Positions 16,610 to 24,618 of a stretch of DNA of 64,000 bases are shown here, piece by piece. The notes beneath the pieces are model-generated. The model saw only the letters and a program-made list of their open reading frames with translations. It did no database searches and was not told the DNA's origin. The stretch is from Diaminobutyricimonas aerilata. Its GTDB lineage: Bacteria > Actinomycetota > Actinomycetes > Actinomycetales > Microbacteriaceae. The stretch's first letter is position 1; each line of letters begins with the position of its first letter. The DNA lies in NCBI RefSeq assembly GCF_002797715.1, contig NZ_PGFF01000001.1, forward strand, positions 1-64,000. The letters are read 5' to 3'. The position numbers and the translations under genes are program-made.

Positions 16610-17641
16610 TCACCGGGCGAGCATGTCCCGCACCATCGGGATCACCCGGGAGCCGTACAACTCCACTGCCCGTAACCGCGCGGCGGCCGGTAACGTTCCC
16701 GACGTGTAGATGAGGTCGAAGCGCCCGACGCCGAGGGTCGTGATCGCCGCGGCCATCTTGCGCGCCACGGTCTCGGGCGACCCGACGTACATCGAGCCGT
16801 GGGTGACCTCGTGCTCGAACTCCTCGCGGCGCACCGGCGGCCAGCCGCGCAACGCGCCGATCCGGTCGCGGATGACCTTGTAGCGCGGGTAGAACAGCTC
16901 CTTGGCCTCGTCGTCCGTGTCGGCGATGAACCCGGGGGAGTGCATGCCGACCGGGTGCGCGATCGTGCCCGACTGCTCCGCCGCGCGACGGTACAGGTCG
17001 ATGTAGGGCGCGAACCGGCCGGGGTCGCCGCCGATGATCGCGAGCATGAGCGGCAGACCGTAATAGGCGGTGCGGATGACCGACTGCGGCGAACCACCGA
17101 CGCCCACCCAGGTGGTCAGCCGGCCGGACTCCGTCTTCGGGAACACGTCCGCGTTCTCGAGCGCCGGTCGCAGAGTGCCGTTCCAGGTGACCGGCTTCTC
17201 GTCGAGGAGTTTCACGAACAGGTCGATCTTCTCTTCGAACAGCTGGTCGTAGTCGCGCAGGTCGTATCCGAACAGCGGGAACGACTCGGTGAACGAACCA
17301 CGGCCGAGGATCACCTCGGCGCGACCGTTCGAGAGGGCGTCGACGGTGGCGAAGCGTTGGAAGACGCGAACCGGGTCGTCCGAGCTGAGCACCGTCACGC
17401 CCGAGCCGAGCCGGATGCGGGAGGTGCGCGCGGCGATGCCGGCGAGCACCGTCTCGGGTGTCGAGATCGCGTACTCGGGCCGGTGATGCTCACCGAGCGC
17501 GATGGCGTCGACGCCAAGTTCGTCGGCGAGCACGGCCTCGTCGACCACCTGGCGGATCGCCGCCGCGTAGGAGAGCAGGGTGCCCGAGGTGTCCTCGGGC
17601 ACGTCGCCGAAGGTGTCGAGGCCGAAGACGAGGTCAGACAT
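16610..17641 (-). CDS. LLM-class flavin-dependent oxidoreductase
   Basis: A 343-residue luciferase-like protein: [90 protein letters not shown]. Its start overlaps the end of the upstream LLM gene by 8 bp, so the two are translationally coupled. It is closest in layout to the LLM genes of the first operon. Substrate unknown. Confidence 0.87.
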   Translation of the reverse strand: MSDLVFGLDTFGDVPEDTSGTLLSYAAAIRQVVDEAVLADELGVDAIALGEHHRPEYAISTPETVLAGIAARTSRIRLGSGVTVLSSDDPVRVFQRFATVDALSNGRAEVILGRGSFTESFPLFGYDLRDYDQLFEEKIDLFVKLLDEKPVTWNGTLRPALENADVFPKTESGRLTTWVGVGGSPQSVIRTAYYGLPLMLAIIGGDPGRFAPYIDLYRRAAEQSGTIAHPVGMHSPGFIADTDDEAKELFYPRYKVIRDRIGALRGWPPVRREEFEHEVTHGSMYVGSPETVARKMAAAITTLGVGRFDLIYTSGTLPAAARLRAVELYGSRVIPMVRDMLAR

Positions 17642-18683
17642 GTGCGGGCTCCTTCACAAGCAGCTCACGCACGCGGGGGGCGACCTCGCGACCGAGCAGC
17701 TCGATCGTCGTGGCGCGCGCCTCACGCGGGAGGCTCATGATGTCGTATTTGAGGTCGAAGCGGTCGAGCTTCAGCTGTTCGGTCACGCGCGCGATCTTGC
17801 GCGCGACGGTCTCGGGGGATCCGACGAACAGCGCGCCGCCGTCGAGTTCCGCCTCGAAGCGGTCGCGGGTCGGAGCGTAGAACCCGCGTTCGCGGGCGAG
17901 GCTCTCGACCACCGGCTGCCAGTACGTCCACCAGGTCTCGCGCGCCTCCTCATCCGTCGCCGCGATGAGACCGAGCGAGTGCTGGCCGACCGGCTGCATC
18001 GGCTGCCCGAACTGGGCGAGCGCCCGGTGGTACAGCTCGACGTGACCGGCGAAGCGCTCGGGGCGGCCGCCGATGATGGCGAGCATGAGCGGCAGCCCGT
18101 ACCGGGCCGCCCGCACCACCGAATCCGGGCTCCCGCCGACGCCGATCCAGGTGGGGATGCCCCCGGGTCGCATCCGCGGGTTGAGCGTCTGGGCGGTGAG
18201 CGGGGCACGGACGGTGCCCGACCAGGTGACCGGCTGGTCGAGCTGCAGCTTCATGAACAGGTCGAGCTTCTCTTCGAAGAGGTTCTCGTAGTCGGCGAGG
18301 TCGTAGCCGAAGAGCGGGAACGACTCGGTCGCAGACGCGCGGCCGAGCACGAGGCGGGCGCGTCCGTTCGAGACCGCGTCGAGGGTCGAGAACTCGTGGT
18401 AGAGCCGAACGGGGTCGTTCGTGCTGAGCACGGTGACGCTCGTGCCGAGGGCGATGCGCTCGGTGGCGGTTGCCATTGCGGCGAGGAGCACGGGCGGTGC
18501 CGAGTCGTTGTGACCCTCGCGATAGTGCTCGCCGACGCTGAAGACGTCGAGACCGACCGCCTCGGCGAGGCGCGCCTCCTCGACGAGCAGTCGCACGGTC
18601 TCCGCGCCGGACAGCACGCGTCCGCTGCCGTCGCTCGCGAGGTCTCCGAACGAGTTGAGGCCGAGTTCGAATCGACCGGTCAT
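17634..18683 (-). CDS. LLM-class flavin-dependent oxidoreductase
   Basis: A 349-residue luciferase-like protein: [73 protein letters not shown] and [36 protein letters not shown] stands before the ATG. It is the first gene of the operon 18683-15850, opposite a MarR regulator, with three operator palindromes in between. It should be repressed by that MarR protein. Confidence 0.87.
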   Translation of the reverse strand: MTGRFELGLNSFGDLASDGSGRVLSGAETVRLLVEEARLAEAVGLDVFSVGEHYREGHNDSAPPVLLAAMATATERIALGTSVTVLSTNDPVRLYHEFSTLDAVSNGRARLVLGRASATESFPLFGYDLADYENLFEEKLDLFMKLQLDQPVTWSGTVRAPLTAQTLNPRMRPGGIPTWIGVGGSPDSVVRAARYGLPLMLAIIGGRPERFAGHVELYHRALAQFGQPMQPVGQHSLGLIAATDEEARETWWTYWQPVVESLARERGFYAPTRDRFEAELDGGALFVGSPETVARKIARVTEQLKLDRFDLKYDIMSLPREARATTIELLGREVAPRVRELLVKEPAHV

Positions 18684-18699
18684 GGGGTCCTCCAGGTGA

Positions 18700-18755
18700 T
18701 TGACACGTCAAGTAATTGACGCGTCAATGATGCGCCCATATGATTGACATGTCAA
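18700..18755. promoter_or_regulatory. Three TTGACnnGTCAA operators and MarR promoter
   Basis: Three 12-bp palindromes TTGAC-NN-GTCAA lie at 18700-18711, 18716-18727 and 18744-18755 (centres 16 and 28 bp apart). A plus-strand promoter is built into them: TTGACG at 18716-18721, 17-nt spacer, TATGAT at 18739-18744. Transcription should start within the third palindrome, so a bound MarR dimer would block both marR and the divergent LLM operon. The symmetry and spacing are read directly; the identity of the protein is inferred from adjacency. Confidence 0.72.
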
Positions 18756-18771
18756 TAACGGAGGTTCCGAC

Positions 18772-19293
18772 ATGACCGACAGCACCGCTGAGGCCGCGAC
18801 TCCCGCCACGGGCGGCCCCGCGAAGACTGCGCGGCGCTCGCCGAACGCCTTGGAACTGCACACGTGGCGCACCTTCATCGAGACGGCGGAGGAGCTGCGC
18901 TCCGCGCTGAGCGGCCGGCTGCAGGCGGAGTCCGGCATCTCGTCGGGGGACTACGCGGTGATGCTCGCCCTAAGCGAGGCGGAGGGTCGGCGGTTGCGTT
19001 CCTCCGAACTGGCCGACCACATCGGCTGGGAGCGGAGTCGGCTCTCCCACCATCTCGGACGCATGGAGAAGCGCGGCCTGCTCGTGCGGGAAGGGTGCGC
19101 CACCGACAACCGCGGCGCCGAGATCACCCTGACCCCGGTCGGCAGCGATGCCTTCCGCTCGGCGTCGTCACCGCATCTGCGCGCCATCCGGGAACTGTTC
19201 ATCGACGCCCTCACCCCCGAGCAGCTCGCCGCGGCCGGCGAGATCGCCGAGGCGTTGCAGGCGAAACTCCGGGAACGCGCGGGCGGCGCCTGA
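18772..19293 (+). CDS. MarR-family transcriptional regulator
   Basis: A 173-residue winged-helix repressor: SSGDYAVMLALSEAEGRRLRSSELADHIGWERSRLSHHLGRMEKRGLL followed by the wing EGCATDNRGAEITLTPVG. GGAGG lies 7 nt before the ATG. It faces the LLM-LLM-reductase operon, with three palindromes between them, so it most likely represses itself and that operon until a ligand is bound. The ligand is unknown but is plausibly the LLM substrate. Confidence 0.86.
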   Translation: MTDSTAEAATPATGGPAKTARRSPNALELHTWRTFIETAEELRSALSGRLQAESGISSGDYAVMLALSEAEGRRLRSSELADHIGWERSRLSHHLGRMEKRGLLVREGCATDNRGAEITLTPVGSDAFRSASSPHLRAIRELFIDALTPEQLAAAGEIAEALQAKLRERAGGA

Positions 19294-19297
19294 CCGG

Positions 19298-20251
19298 TCA
19301 GCCGCGGAACGCGTCGGCGAGCACGTCCGCGAATCGGGCGGCGTCCGCGTCGAAGGCGACGCGCGCGGTGGTCGGTTCGGTGGTCCACTGCCTCGTGTCG
19401 ACGATCATCTCGCCGAGGGTGCGGGTGCCCGTCGTCTCGACGTTCACCGGGTGGACGCCCGAACGCGTGACGACCTCGGGGTCGACGAGATAGGCGACGC
19501 ACACCGCGTCGTGCACGGCCGTGCTCGCGGCCGCTTCGGCATCGCCGCGCAGCGCCGTGTCGATGCGGTGCCGGACGAACGCGCTCGAGGCGAGCGCGGC
19601 GGGCGTGCCGATCGCGTCGAAGCGGTCGCAGTCCGCGAGCGTGAGTTCCGCCGCGTGGGTGGCGTCGAGCGGCACGATCGTCACGTCGCGGATGCCCGCG
19701 GTGAGCACCGCCTCCGCCGCCTCCGGGTCGACCCAGAAGTTGAATTCCGCGGTCGGCGTGACGTTGCCCATCCGGTGCCCGCCGCCCATGATCACGAGCC
19801 GCGGGATGCGCGCGGCGAGCCGCGGCTCCGCGCCGAGCGCGAGGGCGAGGTTGGTGAGCGGCCCCGTGGCGACGAGCACGATGTCTGCGCCCTCGTCGCC
19901 GAGGTACGTGTCGATGAGGAACTGCACCGCGCCGGTCTGCTGCGCGGTGGACGTCGCCTCGGGGAGGTCGAGCTGCAGCACCTGGAACTCCGGGCTGTCG
20001 GCGTTGAGCACCTCGCGGGGGATGGGGAAGTCGGGTCGGATGAGGGGCCGCGCGGCTCCTGGGTAGACCGGCACGTCGGCGCCGACGTGATCGAGCACCC
20101 GCAGCGTGTTGTCCGTCGTGTTCTCGAGCGGCACGTTGCCGTTGACGGTGGTGACCGCCACGAGGTCGAGTTCCGGATGCCCGGCCGCCGCCATGATGGC
20201 GACCGCGTCGTCGGTGCCGGTGTCGCAGTCGAGGATCAATCGCGTGGTCAT
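19298..20251 (-). CDS. Nucleoside hydrolase (inosine-uridine preferring family)
   Basis: A 317-residue nucleoside hydrolase. The calcium site DCDTGTDDA is at residues 8-16 (Asp8, 10, 14, 15). VNGNVPLENTTDN, ATGPLTNLALAL and MGGGHRMGNVTPTAEFNFWVDPEAA complete the family pattern. It splits ribonucleosides into base and ribose for salvage. The ATG at 20251 is chosen because the conserved N-terminal strand begins there. GGAGG sits only 1 nt before it, unusually close. It is tail to tail with the MarR gene. Confidence 0.9.
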   Translation of the reverse strand: MTTRLILDCDTGTDDAVAIMAAAGHPELDLVAVTTVNGNVPLENTTDNTLRVLDHVGADVPVYPGAARPLIRPDFPIPREVLNADSPEFQVLQLDLPEATSTAQQTGAVQFLIDTYLGDEGADIVLVATGPLTNLALALGAEPRLAARIPRLVIMGGGHRMGNVTPTAEFNFWVDPEAAEAVLTAGIRDVTIVPLDATHAAELTLADCDRFDAIGTPAALASSAFVRHRIDTALRGDAEAAASTAVHDAVCVAYLVDPEVVTRSGVHPVNVETTGTRTLGEMIVDTRQWTTEPTTARVAFDADAARFADVLADAFRG

Positions 20252-20319
20252 GCCTCCACTGTGGCAGGCTTCGCGTGCACCCTCGGAACCCCTCACCGAC
20301 ATCGAGTCAGGAGCACGCC

Positions 20320-20613
20320 ATGTCATTCCAGGCCTACCTCGACAACATCGAGACGAAGACGGGGCTCACCCCTCGGCAGTTCGTCGAGCTCGCCCGCGAG
20401 CGCGGCTTCGGTGCCGGCACGAAGGCGACCCCGATCGTGCAGTGGCTCGCCGAGGAGTACGACCTCGGCCGCGGTCACGCGATGGCCCTCGTGCACGTGA
20501 TCACGAAGGGGGCGCAGATCGACGCCAAACACGTCGACTCGGGCGGCACCCACAGCGACCCGAAGGACCACTTGTGGCTCGACGGCAAGGACTCCAAGCC
20601 CGAGGGCTATTGA
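20320..20613 (+). CDS. DUF4287 domain protein
   Basis: A 97-residue soluble protein starting MSFQAYLDNIETKTGLTPRQ, typical of DUF4287 proteins, with a middle VQWLAEEYDLGRGHAMALVHVITKG. AGGAG lies 7 nt before the ATG. No catalytic motif is known for the family; a role in binding small molecules or DNA is speculation. It stands alone between the nucleoside hydrolase and a GNAT gene. Confidence 0.8.
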   Translation: MSFQAYLDNIETKTGLTPRQFVELARERGFGAGTKATPIVQWLAEEYDLGRGHAMALVHVITKGAQIDAKHVDSGGTHSDPKDHLWLDGKDSKPEGY

Positions 20614-20617
20614 GGCG

Positions 20618-21112
20618 CTAGTCGTCGAGGCGGAGCGTCCAGGCGCGCAGTCGCAGCTGGGCCCCGCGGAACTCCTGGTCGAACTCGGCACCCGGGCTGA
20701 ACCCGGCCTTACGGCACACGGCATTGGACGCCGCGTTCGCCACAGCGGGGAACGCCGTGAGAAGAGGATGCGTGCCGTGCTCACGGGCATCCGCGACCAC
20801 GAGCGCGAGCGCTGCCACCGCGATGCCGCGGCGCTGCGCCTCCGGTACGACGAACCACCCGGTCTCATGCACCTGCTCGCCGGACCAGTACGTCGACCAC
20901 AGGCCGGTGCCGCCGACCGGCTCGCCGTCGGCGTCGATGCGGAACATGCGCGACTCGCCTGTCTCCCATCCGCGGAGGTAACGCGCGTGACGATCGGCGA
21001 TCTGCTCGTCGGTCTCGGGTCCGCCGAGGTGTGCGGTCATCTCCGGGGTGTTCGCTCGAGAAAGCAGCGGCTCGTCCTCGTCGCTCCAGCGTCGCAGCGT
21101 CACGTGCGTCAT
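20618..21112 (-). CDS. GNAT-family N-acetyltransferase
   Basis: A 164-residue RimJ/RimL-like acetyltransferase. MTHVTLRRWSDEDEPLLSRAN begins the domain, the acetyl-CoA loop is PEAQRRGIAVAALALVVADAR, and the C-terminal block NAASNAVCRKAGF is typical. It would transfer acetyl from acetyl-CoA to an amine of a small molecule or protein. The ATG at 21112 is chosen by the family N-terminus. It is 4 bp from the DUF4287 gene, tail to tail. Confidence 0.83.
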   Translation of the reverse strand: MTHVTLRRWSDEDEPLLSRANTPEMTAHLGGPETDEQIADRHARYLRGWETGESRMFRIDADGEPVGGTGLWSTYWSGEQVHETGWFVVPEAQRRGIAVAALALVVADAREHGTHPLLTAFPAVANAASNAVCRKAGFSPGAEFDQEFRGAQLRLRAWTLRLDD

Positions 21113-21253
21113 GGCGTGCAGGCTACGCCCGGCCGCCGACGGCCGACCATCCGCCCGCACCTGTCTCGCGGCCGGCTTGACCCAAGGCGCATGCGACCGC
21201 ATCCTGGGAGCACGTCATCACGCCGGCCGGGGCATCGATCGAGGAGTTGGCTG

Positions 21254-21811
21254 ATGCGTGGAACCGACCGTCGTTGCGCGGCCGTCGACTGTCCGGAGGC
21301 GGCCGAGTCGGGAGCGCCGGCGCCGTTGTGCGCGGCGCACTCCGCGCTCGTGGCGGAGTGGGCGCAGGGCGAGGCGGGCACGACGGACGTGCTGCCGTCT
21401 CCGTGTCTCGTGTGCGGGTCTCGCACCGGCGTGCGCTACCCGGGCGGTTGGGTGTGCGCGGTGTGCGAATGGCGGCACGGCGAGGTGCCCGACGGCGACC
21501 TCGCGCCGCCCCGCGTGGACGTCGTGTACTACATCCGCTTCGACGACCGCATCAAGATCGGCACCACCGCGAACCCGCGGCAGCGGCTGGGCCGGTTGTG
21601 GCACGACCAGCTGCTGGCGTTCGAACGCGGCGGACGCGCGGTCGAGCAGCGGCGGCACGCGCAGTTCGCCCGGTACCGGTTCGACCGCACGGAGTGGTTC
21701 CGGGTGGACGACGAGCTCGAGCACCACATCCGCATCGTCGCGAACGGGGAGCCGGATGCGTGGGCGGTGTACGCGCGATGGACGAGCGAGGCGCTCGCCC
21801 TGCGCGGGTGA
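21254..21811 (+). CDS. T5orf172/GIY-YIG-like protein with zinc ribbons
   Basis: A 185-residue protein. Residues about 1-75 have spaced Cys/His pairs (CAAVDC, CAAHS, CLVCG, CAVCEW) that look like zinc ribbons. Residues about 90-150 resemble the T5orf172 branch of GIY-YIG nucleases: VVYYIRFDDRIKIGTTANPRQRL, then RTEWFRVD. GAGGAG lies 7 nt before the ATG. It ends 8 bp from the convergent gene of another nuclease-fold protein. DNA or RNA cleavage is possible but unproven. Confidence 0.68.
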   Translation: MRGTDRRCAAVDCPEAAESGAPAPLCAAHSALVAEWAQGEAGTTDVLPSPCLVCGSRTGVRYPGGWVCAVCEWRHGEVPDGDLAPPRVDVVYYIRFDDRIKIGTTANPRQRLGRLWHDQLLAFERGGRAVEQRRHAQFARYRFDRTEWFRVDDELEHHIRIVANGEPDAWAVYARWTSEALALRG

Positions 21812-21819
21812 CCGCGCTC

Positions 21820-22695
21820 TCACCTGAGGTAGGCGTCCACGAAGAGGGCGCCGCGGATGATCCGCAACTCGTCGAGTAGTTGCGCGTAGGTCGCCCGGCT
21901 GAGCCCCGCGACGGTGAGATCGTGCGGGCCGAGCTTCGGCAGCCGGCCCGTGCGGATGCGGATGACCTCCCAGCCGGCGGACCGCAGCGCTCGGTCCTTC
22001 CGGCGATCGGCGGCCTCCCGGCGTCCGACGTGCTCCAGGCCGTGCCGGCCGGTGGTGTCGTACTCGAGCGCGACGCGCAGTTCGGGCAGCAGCACGTCGG
22101 GCCACGCCTCGAGATGGTCGAAGAACGGCCGCGCCAGCCGCACGGCGTTGAGCGGGGACACTCCCATCAGTCGCGCCTCGAGTCCCGCCCGCAGGTCCGC
22201 CTCGGCCGCGGAGGCGACCCGGGGAGCGCATGTGCTCGCGAACGGCTCGCCGACCGGCAACGCGGGGGTGCGCGTGCAGAGCTCGCGAGCCGGACGGGTC
22301 TTCGTCGACCGGGATCGGACCTTCTGCGGAGGGGCTGCGGTCGCGGAGGGTGCGGCCGCCGCGGGAGCGGGCCGCGCCGGAACGGGACGATCGCGGGCGA
22401 CCTCGCTGCACACCGGACACCACGACGAACGCCGCCGCTCCCGCCCGGGCCGGTCGCGCTGCTCGCTCGGCGTCGCGACGAAGATGTGCCCCGCCTCGCA
22501 TTGCCACTGCAGGTACACCTCCGCCGCCGGAGGGATCTGGGTGAGCGTGATGCCGTGGTTGAGGTCGGGATGGTACTGACGCACGAGCACGGGATACGAC
22601 GCCCACTCCGTGCGGTACGTGCCGATCGGATACGGCGTCTCGGTTCCGCGCGAGAACCGGCGGCGCTCCCACCACCTCTCGATCGACTCGGGCAT
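21820..22695 (-). CDS. Zinc-ribbon protein with Vsr-like endonuclease domain
   Basis: A 291-residue protein. The N-terminal part has a treble-clef/zinc-ribbon pattern WQCEAGHIFVA...WCPVC as in DUF4379-type proteins. A Pro/Ala-rich linker (about 105-140) follows. The C-terminal domain LRVALEYDTTGRHGLEHVGR...RRKDRALRSAGWEVIRIRTG matches the PD-(D/E)XK fold of Vsr-like and DUF559-like nucleases, with Glu/Asp at the active-site strand. It meets the T5orf172 gene tail to tail. Nicking or repair activity is inferred from fold only. Confidence 0.68.
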   Translation of the reverse strand: MPESIERWWERRRFSRGTETPYPIGTYRTEWASYPVLVRQYHPDLNHGITLTQIPPAAEVYLQWQCEAGHIFVATPSEQRDRPGRERRRSSWCPVCSEVARDRPVPARPAPAAAAPSATAAPPQKVRSRSTKTRPARELCTRTPALPVGEPFASTCAPRVASAAEADLRAGLEARLMGVSPLNAVRLARPFFDHLEAWPDVLLPELRVALEYDTTGRHGLEHVGRREAADRRKDRALRSAGWEVIRIRTGRLPKLGPHDLTVAGLSRATYAQLLDELRIIRGALFVDAYLR

Positions 22696-22791
22696 GCGGG
22701 CAGGTTAGACGCCACCACCGGCACGCCGGGTGGGTACCGCTCCCCATGCCCGTGCGGCACGGCGAAGTCGTGAGTCCGTCATGATCGAGGG

Positions 22792-23664
22792 ATGTCCTAC
22801 GATCCTGCATCCGTTCCCCCTCCGCCTCCCGCCCCGTCGCCGTACGCGGCGCCCGCACAGCCGGCCGGTCCCGCCGGTGCGCCGCCGACCGGCCGCGTCA
22901 ACGGTCTCGGCATCGCGGCGCTCGCCGTCGGTGCCGTCGGCCTCGTCGTCGCGTTCGTGCCGTTCATCGGCGCGCTCGGCGGCTTCCTCGGCTTCGTCGG
23001 CCTCGTGCTCGGCATCATCGGCCTCGTGCTCAAGGGCCGTAAGAAGGGTCTCGCGATCGCGGGCACGATCGTCTCCGGCGTCGCGCTGATCGCCTCGATC
23101 GTGATGATCTTCGTGTACACCGCCTCGTACATCAACGCCTTCAACGACGCCATCGAGAGCGGCCCTTCGGTCGTCGACGAGGCGCCGCCGGCCGAAGGGG
23201 AAGAGGAAGCGGAGGGCATCGAGCCCGGCGGGGTCGGCTCGCGCGAGAACCCCGCGCCGATCGGATCGACGGTGTCGATCGAGGCGATCACCGGCGCAGC
23301 CTGGGAGGTCTCGCTCGGCGCGCCGACTCTGAACGCGACCGACCTCGTGAAGGCCGCGAGCGAGTACAACCCCGACCCGGCCGCGGGCAACCAGTACGCG
23401 ATCGTGCCGGCGACGATCACGAACGTCGGCGAGGCGAACGGCAGCCCGTTCGAGCTGACCTTCGAGTTCGTCGACGCCGACGGCCGCAGCTATACCGGCG
23501 GCTACGTGTCGATGGAGGGCCAGCTCGCGGACGTCGACGAGCTGCTGCCCGGGGCGTCCGCCACCGGCAACGTCGTCATCGAGATCCCGAGCGCGGGTGC
23601 CGAGGCGGGCACCTGGGCGGTGGCCCACATCATGGGCGACCCGATCTACTTCGCCGCCCAGTAA
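22792..23664 (+). CDS. Membrane-anchored protein with DUF4352-like domain
   Basis: A 290-residue protein. A Pro-rich cytoplasmic tail (1-35) is followed by hydrophobic helices at about 39-60, 62-82 and 88-112 (the DUF4190-like GLGIAALAVGAVGL pattern), then an acidic linker and an extracellular beta-rich domain GSTVSIEAITGAAWEVSLG...NQYAIVPATITNVGE resembling DUF4352/TRF2-like modules. It probably displays a small Ig-like domain outside the membrane. Function unknown. Confidence 0.7.
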   Translation: MSYDPASVPPPPPAPSPYAAPAQPAGPAGAPPTGRVNGLGIAALAVGAVGLVVAFVPFIGALGGFLGFVGLVLGIIGLVLKGRKKGLAIAGTIVSGVALIASIVMIFVYTASYINAFNDAIESGPSVVDEAPPAEGEEEAEGIEPGGVGSRENPAPIGSTVSIEAITGAAWEVSLGAPTLNATDLVKAASEYNPDPAAGNQYAIVPATITNVGEANGSPFELTFEFVDADGRSYTGGYVSMEGQLADVDELLPGASATGNVVIEIPSAGAEAGTWAVAHIMGDPIYFAAQ

Positions 23665-23768
23665 AGGCAGTACATCGACGGCCGCGTCGTCCGCCTCCCC
23701 AGCAGGGCGGATGGCGTGGCCGTCGTCATACACGCGGGTTGACTTCGCGGTCGGCGCGCATCACACTC

Positions 23769-23785
23769 ATACCCCGACAGGGTAT
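23769..23785. promoter_or_regulatory. CsoR-type operator ATACCC-CGACA-GGGTAT
   Basis: ATACCCCGACAGGGTAT is an inverted repeat with perfect 6-bp arms and a 5-bp centre. G/C-tract inverted repeats of this form are the known operators of copper-sensing CsoR proteins. It ends 10 bp before the GTG start of the csoR gene, so the protein should repress itself by covering its own translation-start region and promoter. Confidence 0.75.
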
Positions 23786-23795
23786 GGAGGTCGTG

Positions 23796-24080
23796 GTGTC
23801 CCACGGATACGTCGAGAACAAGGATGAACTGCTCAAGCGCCTGCGTCGCGCGGAGGGGCAGGTGCGCGGCATCCAGCGGATGGTCGAGAACGACACCTAC
23901 TGCATCGACATCCTCACGCAGGTGTCGGCAGTGACGAAGGCGCTCGAAGGCGTGGCCCTCGCCCTTCTCGACGACCACCTCACGCACTGCGTGGCCGAGG
24001 CCACCGCGCAAGGTGGAGCGGTGGCGGACGAGAAGATCCGGGAGGCCAGCCAGGCCATCGCCCGGCTCGTGCGCTCCTAG
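23796..24080 (+). CDS. csoR: CsoR-type copper-sensing repressor
   Basis: A 94-residue all-helical repressor of the CsoR/RcnR (DUF156) family: LLKRLRRAEGQVRGIQRMVE then YCIDILTQVSAV and DDHLTHCV. With GTG 23796 as start (GGAGG 5 nt upstream) the copper ligands are Cys36, His61 and Cys65, the same numbers as in Mycobacterium tuberculosis CsoR. This supports both the start and copper as the metal. It binds its operator when apo and leaves it on Cu(I) binding. No copA or copZ lies in the window, so targets other than itself must be elsewhere. Confidence 0.87.
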   Translation: MSHGYVENKDELLKRLRRAEGQVRGIQRMVENDTYCIDILTQVSAVTKALEGVALALLDDHLTHCVAEATAQGGAVADEKIREASQAIARLVRS

Positions 24081-24188
24081 CGTTCCACCGGAGATTTCCT
24101 CCGCACCGGCGTCGGTGCCAGAATGCCGGAGAGCGACGCCGCTCGGGAGTCCCCCGTAGCCGTCGCGTCCGGGAACGGGGTGAACCGC

Positions 24189-24614
24189 ATGGACGATCGC
24201 ACGCGCGATCTCTTCGCCGCGTCGTTCCGGCTGAAACGCGTGCAGTACCGCAAGAGCGCGGCCGTCGACGCAGCGCTGTTGCAGATCGGCTCGAGCCTCG
24301 CCCAGTGGGCCCTGCTCCGCGACATCTCCCAGCATCCGGGCGAGACGGCTCGCGCGCTCGCACAGCGCACCCGGCAGACCGACCAGGCGCTCGGCGCGCT
24401 CATCGTCAAGCTCGCCGAGCGGGGTCTCGTCGAGCGCACGCCGGGACGGGGGAAGGCGCTGCGGCACGAGCTCACCGAGACGGGTCGACGGATGCTCGCC
24501 CAATGCACCCCGGTCGTGGCCGAGGTGCTCAGCCGCGAGTTCGGGCATCTCGATGACGAGGAGCTCGCGACCTTCGTCGCTCTGCTCGGCAAGATCGCGG
24601 GCGACGAGGCCTGA
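24189..24614 (+). CDS. MarR-family transcriptional regulator
   Basis: A 141-residue MarR protein: SSLAQWALLRDISQHPGETARALAQRTRQTDQALGALIVKLAERGLVERTPGRGKALRHELTETGRRMLAQC. The wing is short (PGRGKALRHEL). The start is uncertain (ATG 24189, or 24123 further up); neither has a strong Shine-Dalgarno. It ends 4 bp before an esterase gene on the same strand, so they are co-transcribed and the esterase may be its target. Confidence 0.78.
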   Translation: MDDRTRDLFAASFRLKRVQYRKSAAVDAALLQIGSSLAQWALLRDISQHPGETARALAQRTRQTDQALGALIVKLAERGLVERTPGRGKALRHELTETGRRMLAQCTPVVAEVLSREFGHLDDEELATFVALLGKIAGDEA

Positions 24615-24618
24615 TCGC

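Noticed and set aside
23784-24080. ATG 23784 as the csoR start
   Set aside because: GGAGG lies inside that start and fits GTG 23796 instead, which also puts the copper ligands at the standard positions.
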